The notes below the pieces were generated by a model. That model was not told the origin of the DNA and did not search any database. It was given only the letters and a program-made list of their open reading frames with translations. From NCBI GenBank assembly GCA_023390775.1, contig JAEWCF010000017.1, positions 1 through 21,241 of the forward strand: 21,241 nt of DNA. Direction: 5' to 3'. Below, piece after piece: positions 7,203-14,569 of this stretch; within the stretch, counting starts at the first letter, position 1, and each line of letters begins with the position of its first letter. A program made the translations under genes and the position numbers. The DNA is from Bacteroidota bacterium (GTDB taxonomy: Bacteria; Bacteroidota; Bacteroidia; Flavobacteriales; Flavobacteriaceae).

Positions 7203-8633
7203 ATGCCAACCGCTAAAAAGACGAAAATCGTAGCCACGCTCGGCCCCGCCTGCAGCACGCGCGAAGTTTTGAAACAGATGATCGATGCGGGCGTGAACGT
7301 GTTCCGCGTCAATTTTTCGCATGCCGATTATGACGATGTAAAAAGCAAAATAGATCTCATCCGCAGCCTCAACGAAGAATACGGATACACCACCGCCATC
7401 CTGGCAGATTTGCAGGGCCCGAAGCTCCGCGTAGGGGTTATGAAGGAAGATACGGTGGTAAGTGCTGGCGATATGATTACCTTCACGACTGCGGAGGACA
7501 TTCCCGGCACCGCCCAGAAAGTCTACATGAATTACAAGGAATTCCCCAAGGATGTCAATCCCGGCGAGCGGATCCTTCTGGACGACGGTAAACTCATTTT
7601 CGAGGTGGTCGATACAAACCGCACCACCGAGGTACAGGCGCGTGTTGTCCAGGGCGGTCCGCTGAAGTCAAAAAAGGGCGTAAACCTACCCAATACAAAA
7701 GTCTCGCTTCCGGCGCTTACCAAAAAAGACATCAAGGATGCCATTTTCGCCATTGGTCAAAACGTGGATTGGATCGCGCTGTCATTCGTCCGCACGCCAA
7801 AAGACCTCGAGGAACTGCAGGACCTGATCGCAAAGCACGCAAAACATAAGATTCCGATCGTAGCCAAGATCGAAAAACCGGAAGCCGTTGAGAACATCGA
7901 CAAGATTGTTGCCTTCTGCGACGGATTGATGGTGGCCCGCGGCGATTTGGGAGTCGAGGTTCCCGCGCACGAAGTCCCTCTCATCCAGAAGAAACTCGTC
8001 AACCGCGCCAAAACCGCCCGAATTCCCGTGATCATCGCCACGCAGATGATGGAAACCATGATCACAAGCCTGACGCCCACGCGCGCCGAGGTAAACGACG
8101 TGGCCAACTCGGTCATGGACGGAGCGGACGCCGTGATGCTCTCGGGGGAAACTTCGGTGGGGAATTATCCTGTTCAGGTCATCCAAAAAATGACTCAAAT
8201 CATTGAGGCAGTGGAAGATTCGCCGTTGATCCAGGTTCCGCAGAATACGCCGCAGGTGCGCACCAAGCGTTTTATCACGAAATCCATTTGCCACCACGCG
8301 GCCATGATGGCTAATGTAATCAAGGCCAAGGCTATTTGTACGCTCACGAACAGCGGATATACGGCGTTCCAGATTTCGGCATGGAGGCCATCGGCACATA
8401 TCCTTGTGTTTACGTCAAACAAACGAATCCTGACGCAGCTCAACCTCCTGTGGGGCGTGAAATCATTCTACTACGACAAATTTGTCTCGACAGACGATAC
8501 TGTTACCGATATCAATGACATCGCCAAGCAGAATAAGTTTGTGGCAAAGGGCGACATGATCATCAACCTGGCGGCAATGCCGGTCGTGGATAAGGGAATG
8601 GTAAACACCTTACGGGTTTCAGAAATCGAGTAA
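7203..8633 (+). CDS. pyk: Pyruvate kinase
   Basis: Converts phosphoenolpyruvate and ADP to pyruvate and ATP, the last step of glycolysis. It has 476 residues, the length of a bacterial enzyme without the extra C-terminal PEP-utiliser-like domain. The N-terminal KTKIVATLGPACS and FRVNFSHAD build the active-site barrel, and the inserted B domain spans roughly residues 75-170. Lys222 and Glu224 lie in the signature KIEKPEA, and Asp248 in ARGDLGVE holds the metal. The helix with MMETMITSLTPTRAEVNDVANSV-like sequence follows, then the allosteric C domain. It is co-transcribed with the IPExxxVDY gene. A perfect hairpin 30 nt past the stop probably ends the transcript. Confidence 0.97.
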   Translation: MPTAKKTKIVATLGPACSTREVLKQMIDAGVNVFRVNFSHADYDDVKSKIDLIRSLNEEYGYTTAILADLQGPKLRVGVMKEDTVVSAGDMITFTTAEDIPGTAQKVYMNYKEFPKDVNPGERILLDDGKLIFEVVDTNRTTEVQARVVQGGPLKSKKGVNLPNTKVSLPALTKKDIKDAIFAIGQNVDWIALSFVRTPKDLEELQDLIAKHAKHKIPIVAKIEKPEAVENIDKIVAFCDGLMVARGDLGVEVPAHEVPLIQKKLVNRAKTARIPVIIATQMMETMITSLTPTRAEVNDVANSVMDGADAVMLSGETSVGNYPVQVIQKMTQIIEAVEDSPLIQVPQNTPQVRTKRFITKSICHHAAMMANVIKAKAICTLTNSGYTAFQISAWRPSAHILVFTSNKRILTQLNLLWGVKSFYYDKFVSTDDTVTDINDIAKQNKFVAKGDMIINLAAMPVVDKGMVNTLRVSEIE

Positions 8634-8662
8634 CTTTCCTGCAAATTTGACGGGAGAATTTA

Positions 8663-8691
8663 ACCTCAAAGGTCTTAAAGACCTTTGAGGT
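8663..8691. terminator. Near-perfect 29-nt palindrome between convergent pyk and dinB
   Basis: ACCTCAAAGGTCTT (8663-8676), one A, then AAGACCTTTGAGGT (8678-8691) form a 14-bp perfect inverted repeat, realistically a 12-bp stem with a 5-nt loop. It lies between the 3' ends of two converging genes and reads the same on both strands. It lacks a long T-run, so termination is possible but not certain. It could equally be a dispersed REP-like palindrome. Confidence 0.55.
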
Positions 8692-8747
8692 ACTATTTCA
8701 GGTAAAACCGCACATTTTGTTAATTGTGACTATTTGCAAGATAAATC

Positions 8748-9824
8748 CTAAAAATCGAACTTAAGCTGCACTGCCACGGCTTTTCGGTCTTCTGTATTCA
8801 AATTGCTTATCGAAATCCCCAACAATCGAACGGAATCCCGCATTTTTTCCTGATACAACAATTCCTTCACCGTTTCCAGGATCAGCCCTTTGTCCGAAAT
8901 AAAATAAGGCAAGGTCTTACTCCTCGTCTGCAGGGTAAAATCGCTGTATTTAATTTTCAGCGTTACGGTTTTCCCTGCGATATCGTAGCGTCGAAGCCTC
9001 TTTATTAATTGATCGGCGATGGAATCCAGCTTTTCGAGCATGAAAATCTCCGATGTTAGGTTTTCGTCAAACGTATGTTCGGCGGCAACCGATTTGGCAA
9101 CCCTCGAAGCCTTTACCTCGCTATTGTGGATGCCCCGCACGACATCGTAATAAAAGGCGCCCGATCTGCCAAAATGCTGTTCGAGGAACTCCAGGGACCT
9201 TTCCCGAAGATCAGCACCTGTAAAGATCCCCAATTGGTACATTTTCTCGGTGGTCACCTTGCCCACGCCATAAAACTTGCGGATTGGAAGTGCCGACAGG
9301 AAAGATTCGACCTCTTCCGGGTTGACGGTCTTTTGGCCGTTGGGCTTGTTGACATCCGATGCGACTTTGGCAATGAATTTATTGATCGATATCCCCGCCG
9401 ATGCAGTAAGTCCCGTCACCGCGAAGATTTTCTCGCGAATTTGACGTGCGATTGCGCTGGCGCTCGGAATTCCCTTCTTGTTTTGGGACACATCCAAATA
9501 CGCTTCATCCAAAGAGAGCGGTTCGACAAGGTCTGTATATTCCTCGAAAATGGACCTGATCTGCATCGATACTTCCTTGTACCGATCGAATCTTGGGCGC
9601 ACAAATATCAATTCCGGGCAATATTTTTTGGCCAGGACACCGCTCAAAGCACTCCGGACGCCAAACTTCCGCGCCTCGTAACTGGCCGCAGCGACCACGC
9701 CCCGGTTCTCGCCACCGCCCACGGCAATGGGTTTGCCGCGAAGTTCGGGGTTGTCGCGCTGTTCGACAGAGGCGTAGAACGCGTCCATATCCACGTGGAT
9801 GATCTTGCGCTGCGGTTGGTCCAT
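8748..9824 (-). CDS. dinB: DNA polymerase IV (Y-family translesion polymerase)
   Basis: An error-prone polymerase that bypasses lesions and extends misaligned primers. It has 358 residues, the family length. KIIHVDMDAFYASVEQ at residues 7-22 carries the first catalytic Asp pair, and LSLDEAYLDVS near residue 105 carries the second acidic pair. The helix-hairpin-helix thumb region (LPIRKFYGVGKVTTEKMYQLGI) and a little-finger domain follow. I start at the ATG at 9824; the frame is open further upstream, but that would run into the divergent CYTH gene and has no family match. A -7 box ends 3 nt before the ATG, so the mRNA looks leaderless. No LexA-like site is obvious in the 24-bp gap. Confidence 0.95.
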   Translation of the reverse strand: MDQPQRKIIHVDMDAFYASVEQRDNPELRGKPIAVGGGENRGVVAAASYEARKFGVRSALSGVLAKKYCPELIFVRPRFDRYKEVSMQIRSIFEEYTDLVEPLSLDEAYLDVSQNKKGIPSASAIARQIREKIFAVTGLTASAGISINKFIAKVASDVNKPNGQKTVNPEEVESFLSALPIRKFYGVGKVTTEKMYQLGIFTGADLRERSLEFLEQHFGRSGAFYYDVVRGIHNSEVKASRVAKSVAAEHTFDENLTSEIFMLEKLDSIADQLIKRLRRYDIAGKTVTLKIKYSDFTLQTRSKTLPYFISDKGLILETVKELLYQEKMRDSVRLLGISISNLNTEDRKAVAVQLKFDF

Positions 9825-9845
9825 GCGCAAATTTAAATATCTTTG
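9816..9845 (+). promoter_or_regulatory. Promoter of the CYTH gene
   Basis: TTG (9816-9818), a 19-nt spacer and TATCTTTG (9838-9845) match the Bacteroidota consensus exactly. The ATG at 9849 comes only 3 nt after the box, so transcription should begin at or within a few bases of the start codon. The -33 element lies inside the first codons of dinB on the other strand. Confidence 0.65.
9828..9835 (-). promoter_or_regulatory. -7 box of dinB
   Basis: On the minus strand TAAATTTG fits TAnnTTTG, with the dinB ATG (9824) 3 nt after it. No TTG is found 17-23 nt upstream, so this promoter is incomplete compared with its divergent neighbour. Confidence 0.45.
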
Positions 9846-9848
9846 GGC

Positions 9849-10328
9849 ATGGTTGAGACCGAACGCAAATTCCTGTTGAAATCCGATGCCTGGCGCCAAC
9901 TGCCCGCCAGAAAAAGCCACATTGTCCAGGGCTACCTTTCCACCGATCCCGAACGTACGGTGCGCGTGCGGATCAGGGGAGAAAGCGGCACCGTGACCAT
10001 TAAAGGCAAGAGCAGCGCATCAGGAATGTCAAGGTATGAATGGGAAACCGAAATCTCGCTTCACGATGCTAAATCGCTTATATTGCTATGCATCGGCGTA
10101 GTGGACAAGACAAGGCATGAAATCCCCTTCGGAAGCCATGTTTTTGAAGTCGATGAATTCCACGGAAATCATGACGGACTCGTTTTGGCTGAGGTCGAGC
10201 TCAAATCGGAAAATGAGGATTTCCCACGGCCCGACTGGCTCGGGGACGAGGTTACGCAAGACGTCCGCTACTACAATTCATGGCTCAGTGCGAACCCCTG
10301 GCCATTCAATGAACCACCTCGATCGTAA
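9849..10328 (+). CDS. CYTH domain protein (triphosphate tunnel metalloenzyme)
   Basis: A 159-residue single-domain protein of the CYTH/TTM superfamily, whose characterised members hydrolyse inorganic triphosphate or act on other triphosphates. The N-terminal signature ExExK is present as Glu3-Thr-Glu5-Arg-Lys7 in VETERKFLL. The tunnel's basic and acidic strands follow (TVRVRIRGESGTVTIKGK, RYEWETEIS, VFEVDEFHG, LVLAEVELKSE). Length and motif order fit the bacterial stand-alone form. I chose the ATG at 9849 over an in-frame TTG at 9843 that lies inside the -7 box. It is divergent from dinB and its last 23 nt overlap the end of the convergent rlpA-like gene. The physiological substrate cannot be told from sequence. 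Confidence 0.9.
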   Translation: MVETERKFLLKSDAWRQLPARKSHIVQGYLSTDPERTVRVRIRGESGTVTIKGKSSASGMSRYEWETEISLHDAKSLILLCIGVVDKTRHEIPFGSHVFEVDEFHGNHDGLVLAEVELKSENEDFPRPDWLGDEVTQDVRYYNSWLSANPWPFNEPPRS

Positions 10329-10779
10329 CATTCAGGCCGCCGGTTTTTGAATTGTGTGCAATATCCCGGAAAGCACGTTTTGAAAGGTCGATTTCCCGTC
10401 CCTTGGTAAAAGGGCCCCTGTCAGCGACCTCGACAATTACACAGGCGCCATTTTGCTCATTGGTTACGCGAAGTTTAGTACCGAAGGGAAGTTTTCGGTG
10501 TGCGGCGTAGTACTTGTTATTGTTGAATTTCTTGCCGGAAGCGGTCCGCCTCCCATTGAATTTATCGGCGTAGTAGGAAGCGTGCGCGCCCTTCTTATAC
10601 GGCTTGAACTTAAGCCCGCCATAGGATTCAATGCTGTCAATCGGAATCAAAAGAGGATTGATCGTGTCCTGTACCTTTTGGACAACAAGAGACTTTTCAA
10701 CCGTTCGGTCCACGGAAAAGGCGCTTGCGATAAGCGCAAGAAATCCCGCCAACACGATTATGGTTGTTTTGTTCTTCAT
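10306..10779 (-). CDS. RlpA-like double-psi beta-barrel protein
   Basis: A 157-residue exported protein of the septal-ring lytic transglycosylase (RlpA) family. MKNKTTIIVLAGFLALIASAFS is a signal peptide or N-terminal anchor; there is no lipobox cysteine. The double-psi beta-barrel spans about residues 65-157, with ASYYADKFNGRRTASGKKF, LPFGTKLRVTN and VEVADRGPF, the last holding the conserved Asp of the barrel. There is no SPOR domain, so peptidoglycan targeting is not evident. I start at the ATG at 10779; in-frame ATGs at 10788 and 10809 would lengthen the basic N-region but would spoil the signal-peptide layout. It follows the small membrane protein by 45 bp, probably in one transcript. Confidence 0.85.
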   Translation of the reverse strand: MKNKTTIIVLAGFLALIASAFSVDRTVEKSLVVQKVQDTINPLLIPIDSIESYGGLKFKPYKKGAHASYYADKFNGRRTASGKKFNNNKYYAAHRKLPFGTKLRVTNEQNGACVIVEVADRGPFTKGREIDLSKRAFRDIAHNSKTGGLNVTIEVVH

Positions 10780-10824
10780 TAAAAACATCTTGATGCCCGA
10801 GCTGTCCATGAGCCCGATCGTGAC

Positions 10825-11253
10825 TTAGGCGAACCAGTTCTGCCACGGAATACGGCTTAGAAACAGCAATGCGGCAATCGTATAGAAAATCGCGAAAGGT
10901 TTGAATTTATTTTCGGCGCGCTTGTGTTTGGACCAACCTATCGTAATCAGGATAACCCCAATTACGTTTACCAGGGGATGCTCGAGGGCCAAAAGCCTGT
11001 CCATCGCGGTCATGCCGGCCATTCCTACCGCATTGATTTTCTCCAGGCCGTTAGGCGATGTGAAATAAAGCAACAGGCCAATGACAAACTGCAGGTGCAC
11101 CGCAATCAAGGCAAAGAGCGACAGCCGCCTGTCATTGTCCCCGAAAGCCTTCCTGGACGAGGATCCGATGAGCGCGTTGACCGTTGCGATAACTACCATC
11201 AAGAGAGCAACATAGGCCCATCCTGAGTGGGCAGCTAAAATCATTTTATACAT
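10825..11253 (-). CDS. Conserved integral membrane protein, four helices
   Basis: A 142-residue protein with four predicted membrane segments: about residues 11-30, 45-65, 92-106 and 121-136. Histidines sit at or near helix ends (His9 in AAHSGW, His53 in AVHLQF, His92 in LEHPLVN), an arrangement reminiscent of b-type haem ligands, but no recognised haem signature is complete. The ending SRIPWQNWFA looks characteristic. It resembles a family of small flavobacterial membrane proteins of unknown function that I recall only by appearance. A -7 box lies upstream, and the rlpA-like gene follows on the same strand. Function is not assigned. Confidence 0.75.
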   Translation of the reverse strand: MYKMILAAHSGWAYVALLMVVIATVNALIGSSSRKAFGDNDRRLSLFALIAVHLQFVIGLLLYFTSPNGLEKINAVGMAGMTAMDRLLALEHPLVNVIGVILITIGWSKHKRAENKFKPFAIFYTIAALLFLSRIPWQNWFA

Positions 11254-11275
11254 GTCCGACAGTTTTGGTTTAAAA

Positions 11276-11283
11276 CAAATATA
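11276..11283 (-). promoter_or_regulatory. -7 box upstream of the small membrane protein
   Basis: TATATTTG on the minus strand matches TAnnTTTG, 22 nt before the ATG at 11253, and lies just after the pgi terminator. No TTG stands 17-23 nt upstream; that stretch is the T-rich tail of the terminator. Confidence 0.5.
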
Positions 11284-11293
11284 GTAAAAGAAT

Positions 11294-11321
11294 AAAAAAA
11301 GCCTTACAGATGCAAGGCTTT
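11294..11321 (-). terminator. Intrinsic terminator of pgi
   Basis: On the minus strand AAAGCCTT (11321-11314) pairs with AAGGCTTT (11305-11298) around an 8-nt loop, followed by a T-run to 11294. It begins 4 nt after the pgi stop codon. Confidence 0.88.
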
Positions 11322-11325
11322 AACG

Positions 11326-12975
11326 TTAGCGGGAAGATCTTTTGACGAATTCCGATAGCAGGAAACCCGTCGAGGAGTCGTGCTGTCGCAATTCGCCGGA
11401 AGCAATCTCGTCAAGGATATTGTTGGCCAATTGCTTCCCGAGTTCCACGCCCCACTGGTCATAGGAAAAGATATTCCATATAATCCCCTGCACAAAGATC
11501 TTGTGTTCGTACAACGCAATCAGGGAACCCAAGGATTTCGGGGTGAGCTTGTCAATCAGGATCGTATTGGTTGGTTTGTCGCCACGGAATATTTTAAACG
11601 GAAGCAGGTCTTCGGCCATCCTACCGGTTATTCCCTGCTTGGCCAGTTCCGATCGGACTGTTTGCTCATCCTTGCCGTTCAAAAGCGCTTCGGTCTGGGC
11701 AAAGAAATTGGACATGAGCTTGTTGTGGTGCTCAAGGTCACCATGAAGCGGATGCACAAAACCGATAAAATCTGCGGGAATCAGTTTGGTGCCTTGGTGG
11801 ATCAATTGGAAAAAAGCGTGCTGGGAGTTGGTTCCGGGCTCGCCCCAAATGATGGTGCCGGTCTGGTAATTTACAGGATTTCCGTCCCGGCCGACGCTCT
11901 TTCCGTTGCTTTCCATGATGCCCTGTTGCAGATAGGGCGCGAGTTTTTGAAGGTATTGGGAATACGGGATGACCGCCTCGCTCTGGGCTCCGAAAAAATT
12001 GTTGTACCATACCGTCAGCATCGCGGCCACCACCGGAATATTTTCTTCAAACGGTGCGTCGCGGAAATGGTTGTCCATTTGGTGCGCTCCGGAAAGCATT
12101 TCTTCAAAACGGTCAAATCCGGTCGCCAGCGCAATGGAAAGCCCAACGGCGCTCCACAAGGAAAACCTTCCTCCTACCCAGTCCCACATTGGGAAAATGT
12201 TATCCGTAGCAATGCCGAATTCCGTGACGCGCGCGATATTGGTCGAGACGGCCACAAAGTGTTTCGCAACATCGTGGCCTGAGGCCTTTTGCAGGAACCA
12301 TTTGCGGATGGTTTCGGAATTTGAAAGTGTTTCCTGTGTGGTAAACGTTTTGGAAACGATGACAAAAAGGGTTGTTTCGGGATTGAGTTTTCGTATAATT
12401 TCATGGACGTGGTCGCCATCAACGTTGGAGACAAAATGCATGTTGAGATGGTTCCGATAAAAAGCAAGTGCCTCAACGGCCATCGCGGGGCCCAAATCGG
12501 AGCCACCGATGCCGATGTTGACAACGTCGGTGAAAGGTTTGCCCGAATAGCCTTTGCGCGTACCGCCGATGACCTCCGCGCTAAACGACCGCATCTTTTC
12601 CTTTACCGCCAGGATTTCGGGGAAAACGTCCACGCCATCGATGACAACGGGCCCGGATTGCGAGCGCAGGGCGGTGTGCATGACTGCGCGGTTCTCGGTT
12701 TGATTGATGGGCTCTCCCGCAAAATAGGACGCTATGGCTTGCTCCAGTTGCACCTCGCGCGCCAGGTCCAGAAGCAGGGTGAGCGTGCGGTCATTGACAA
12801 AATTCTTTGAGTAGTCATAAAGGATGTCCTCAAAGCGGATGTGGAACTTTTTGGCGCGATCGCGATCGGCGGCGAACATCTCGCGGATGGATGCGCCGCG
12901 CATTTCGTCAAAGTGGCGGCTGAGTTCCCGCCAGGCGAACGTTTGGGTGGGGTTTATGGCTGGTAGTGGCATCAT
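11326..12975 (-). CDS. pgi: Glucose-6-phosphate isomerase
   Basis: Interconverts glucose-6-phosphate and fructose-6-phosphate in glycolysis and gluconeogenesis. It has 549 residues, the length of the long bacterial/eukaryotic-type PGI. VNIGIGGSDLGP binds the sugar phosphate, GGRFSLWSAVGLSIAL is the second family signature, and NGKSVGRDG precedes the active-site loop. The catalytic Glu and His region (WGEPGTNSQHAFFQLIHQGT) is present. The start is MMPLPAINP at 12975; the second ATG at 12972 is equally possible. It is monocistronic by its own -7 box and terminator. A 370-bp gene-free region with strong secondary structure lies upstream. Confidence 0.97.
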   Translation of the reverse strand: MMPLPAINPTQTFAWRELSRHFDEMRGASIREMFAADRDRAKKFHIRFEDILYDYSKNFVNDRTLTLLLDLAREVQLEQAIASYFAGEPINQTENRAVMHTALRSQSGPVVIDGVDVFPEILAVKEKMRSFSAEVIGGTRKGYSGKPFTDVVNIGIGGSDLGPAMAVEALAFYRNHLNMHFVSNVDGDHVHEIIRKLNPETTLFVIVSKTFTTQETLSNSETIRKWFLQKASGHDVAKHFVAVSTNIARVTEFGIATDNIFPMWDWVGGRFSLWSAVGLSIALATGFDRFEEMLSGAHQMDNHFRDAPFEENIPVVAAMLTVWYNNFFGAQSEAVIPYSQYLQKLAPYLQQGIMESNGKSVGRDGNPVNYQTGTIIWGEPGTNSQHAFFQLIHQGTKLIPADFIGFVHPLHGDLEHHNKLMSNFFAQTEALLNGKDEQTVRSELAKQGITGRMAEDLLPFKIFRGDKPTNTILIDKLTPKSLGSLIALYEHKIFVQGIIWNIFSYDQWGVELGKQLANNILDEIASGELRQHDSSTGFLLSEFVKRSSR

Positions 12976-12989
12976 AAAAAGTTAAGGGT

Positions 12990-12997
12990 CAAATTTA
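12990..12997 (-). promoter_or_regulatory. -7 box of pgi
   Basis: TAAATTTG on the minus strand fits TAnnTTTG and ends 14 nt before the pgi ATG. No TTG is seen 17-23 nt upstream, where the GC-rich folded element begins. Confidence 0.45.
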
Positions 12998-13005
12998 CGC
13001 AATTG

Positions 13006-13155
13006 CCGGTGACGCAGCCCGGGGCGAAGCGAAAATCCTGCGGGCGCGGGGCGCATTGAAGCCGCGAGCGGCGTGGCGACCGGAGGAAGCCCGCCGCGAG
13101 GCTGGATGAAAGCGCCCCGCGCATGGAGATTGCAGCGGAGCACCGGAAAAGCTGC
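13006..13155. repeat. GC-rich folded element upstream of pgi
   Basis: A strikingly GC-rich block, unlike the AT-rich gaps elsewhere in the window. A perfect 11-bp inverted repeat, GCGCGGGGCGC (13044-13054) and GCGCCCCGCGC (13112-13122), encloses a smaller nested fold. Inside it AGCC (13060-13063) pairs with GGCT (13100-13103), and GCGGCG (13068-13073) pairs with CGCCGC (13092-13097). Outside, CCGGTG (13006-13011) matches CACCGG (13141-13146) and GCAGC (13014-13018) matches GCTGC (13151-13155). Open frames on the minus strand here are short, low-complexity and unsupported. It may be a dispersed repeat or a structured RNA; I cannot decide which. Confidence 0.5.
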
Positions 13156-13177
13156 CAAAAAATCTGTCCTATTTTTT

Positions 13178-13220
13178 CCCCCACCCGCCACCCACAATAT
13201 CGCCATCCCCCACATCCCCC
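13178..13220 (-). other. G-tract cluster (possible G-quadruplex) upstream of pgi
   Basis: On the minus strand five G-runs occur at 13220-13216, 13211-13207, 13193-13191, 13186-13184 and 13182-13178, with spacers of 4, 13, 4 and 1 nt. A CCCGCATGCGGG palindrome (13218-13229) overlaps the right end. The rest of the 12976-13345 gap holds the pgi -7 box, the GC-rich element and a weak hairpin, and no credible gene. Confidence 0.4.
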
Positions 13221-13263
13221 GCATGCGGGAAAACCGGAAATTTTCAGGGTAAAAATGTTTGGC

Positions 13264-13293
13264 CTGCAAGAGAAATTTTTAGTCTCCCTGCAG
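13264..13293 (-). terminator. Possible terminator of the tdo-M23 operon
   Basis: CTGCA-AGAGA (13264-13273) pairs with TCTC and TGCAG (13283-13293) apart from a small bulge. On the minus strand a T5 run follows only after about 8 nt. It lies 53 nt past the M23 gene stop. It is weaker than the other terminators in the window. Confidence 0.3.
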
Positions 13294-13345
13294 ATAACTA
13301 GTTCTGTAGATTAGATTGAGGATTTAGCTCGAACAAACTCCTAAT

Positions 13346-14569
13346 TTAAAGCGGAAGCCCCGCGATGGAATCCAACTCCCGCTTGAGCGGCTGCATTTGA
13401 GCCACAAAGCGCGGGCGGTGGCGCTTGTCCATGGGTTCGGCATTGGGAAGTTTGAGGCGGAGCGCGTCCACCTGGACACCGTTTTTCCAAAAGCGGTAAC
13501 ACACGTGAGGCCCCGTCGCCAGGCCGGTACTCCCCACTTTACCAATCACCTGGCCCTGGTTGACCCGCTGCCCGCGGCGCACCAGAATCTTGGACATGTG
13601 CAGGTATTGCGTGCTGTAGGTCTTGTTGTGCTTGACTTTCACAAAGTTTCCGTTTCCGGCGGTATATCCCGTTTGCTCGACCACACCGGCAGCCGTGGTC
13701 ATGATGGGCGTTCCATGGGGCGCGGCGTAATCGGTGCCTTTGTGTGCCTTCCAGACAGCCTGCACGGGATGGAATCGCCTCGGCGAAAATCGCGAGGAAA
13801 TCCTGCTAAACTTGAGCGGAGCTTTGAGGAAGAAATTCTTGAGGGGTTTGCCGTCCTCATCATAATATTCGAGCTTCCCGCCCGGCTCCTGCGCAAAAGG
13901 AAACGCATAGATGATCTTGCCCTTATATTCGAAAAATGCAGCTTGCAGGCTGTCCACCCCGTCATAAACTGTATCGTTGATGAAGCGCTCGGTAAACGTG
14001 ACGCCAAACTTGTCCCCTTTTTGCAATTTGAAGAAGTCGATGGACCACTGGTAAATCTTGGAGATTCGGGTGGCGAGTTCGGGTTCGACCTTTTCCTTGG
14101 CAAGCGCCTCGGCCAGGGAACCATCCAGGCTTCCCGCCACGGTGCGCCGCTTGATGGTTACGGGATATGTTTTTTTTGTCACCGATACCGAATCGCGAAA
14201 ATTCACGATGTAATAGGAAAGCCGGTCCGGCTGGTAGATAAAAGCCTGCAACCGCTTTTCACGGTCCAGGGAACGCAAAAGGGTAAACGGTTTGCCTTTG
14301 CGGATGATGCGGACATCAAAAGTATCCCTGATCTTGTTGACGATGTCGTAGACGCGCAGCGTGTCGATATTTTGACGGTTCAAAATCCCGCCGAAGGTAT
14401 CGCCCGGGCCCACGGTATCGTAAACCACGTTATAATCGTTTAATCTGAAGCCAAAGTCAAATTTCCCTTCCGGCCGCGGCGCTTCGGGCTCCGGCACAGG
14501 CTCTGGGTCGGGCTTGCAGGCAAAGAGCAATAGCGACAAAAGAAGAAGGATGATTTTGGATTTCCCCAT
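13346..14569 (-). CDS. M23-family peptidoglycan endopeptidase lipoprotein (MepM/YebA-like)
   Basis: A 407-residue exported lipoprotein: the signal peptide ends in the lipobox LLFAC with Cys18, followed by a Pro/Glu-rich linker. Residues about 40-250 resemble the LysM-like and Csd3-type N2 domains of MepM peptidases, including KLEYYDEDGKPLKNFFLKAPLKFSRISSRFSPRR. The LytM/M23 domain follows, with zinc ligands His276 and Asp280 (HKGTDYAAPHG) and QYLHMS. The final motif, normally HxH, reads His355-Val-Cys357 in GPHVCYRFW, so the third zinc ligand is a cysteine. It probably cleaves peptide cross-links in the wall. Its ATG overlaps the tdo stop by one base (TAATG), which implies coupled translation. 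Confidence 0.9.
   Translation of the reverse strand: MGKSKIILLLLSLLLFACKPDPEPVPEPEAPRPEGKFDFGFRLNDYNVVYDTVGPGDTFGGILNRQNIDTLRVYDIVNKIRDTFDVRIIRKGKPFTLLRSLDREKRLQAFIYQPDRLSYYIVNFRDSVSVTKKTYPVTIKRRTVAGSLDGSLAEALAKEKVEPELATRISKIYQWSIDFFKLQKGDKFGVTFTERFINDTVYDGVDSLQAAFFEYKGKIIYAFPFAQEPGGKLEYYDEDGKPLKNFFLKAPLKFSRISSRFSPRRFHPVQAVWKAHKGTDYAAPHGTPIMTTAAGVVEQTGYTAGNGNFVKVKHNKTYSTQYLHMSKILVRRGQRVNQGQVIGKVGSTGLATGPHVCYRFWKNGVQVDALRLKLPNAEPMDKRHRPRFVAQMQPLKRELDSIAGLPL

Noticed and set aside
9825..9920. Longer dinB start at up to 9920
   Set aside because: It depends on a non-ATG start inside the divergent CYTH gene, and the extra residues precede the universally N-terminal KIIHVDMDAFYASVE motif.
11380..12282. 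300-codon plus-strand open frame opposite pgi
   Set aside because: Shadow of pgi, whose signatures are unambiguous.
12972..13269. Two minus-strand open frames of 70 and 95 codons upstream of pgi
   Set aside because: They run through the GC-rich folded element in overlapping frames with Arg/Pro/Ala-rich low-complexity translations; neither has a credible start or homology signature.
13397..14443. 348-codon plus-strand open frame opposite the M23 gene
   Set aside because: It is entirely antisense to a gene with lipobox and metal-site motifs; length alone comes from the codon bias of the true gene.
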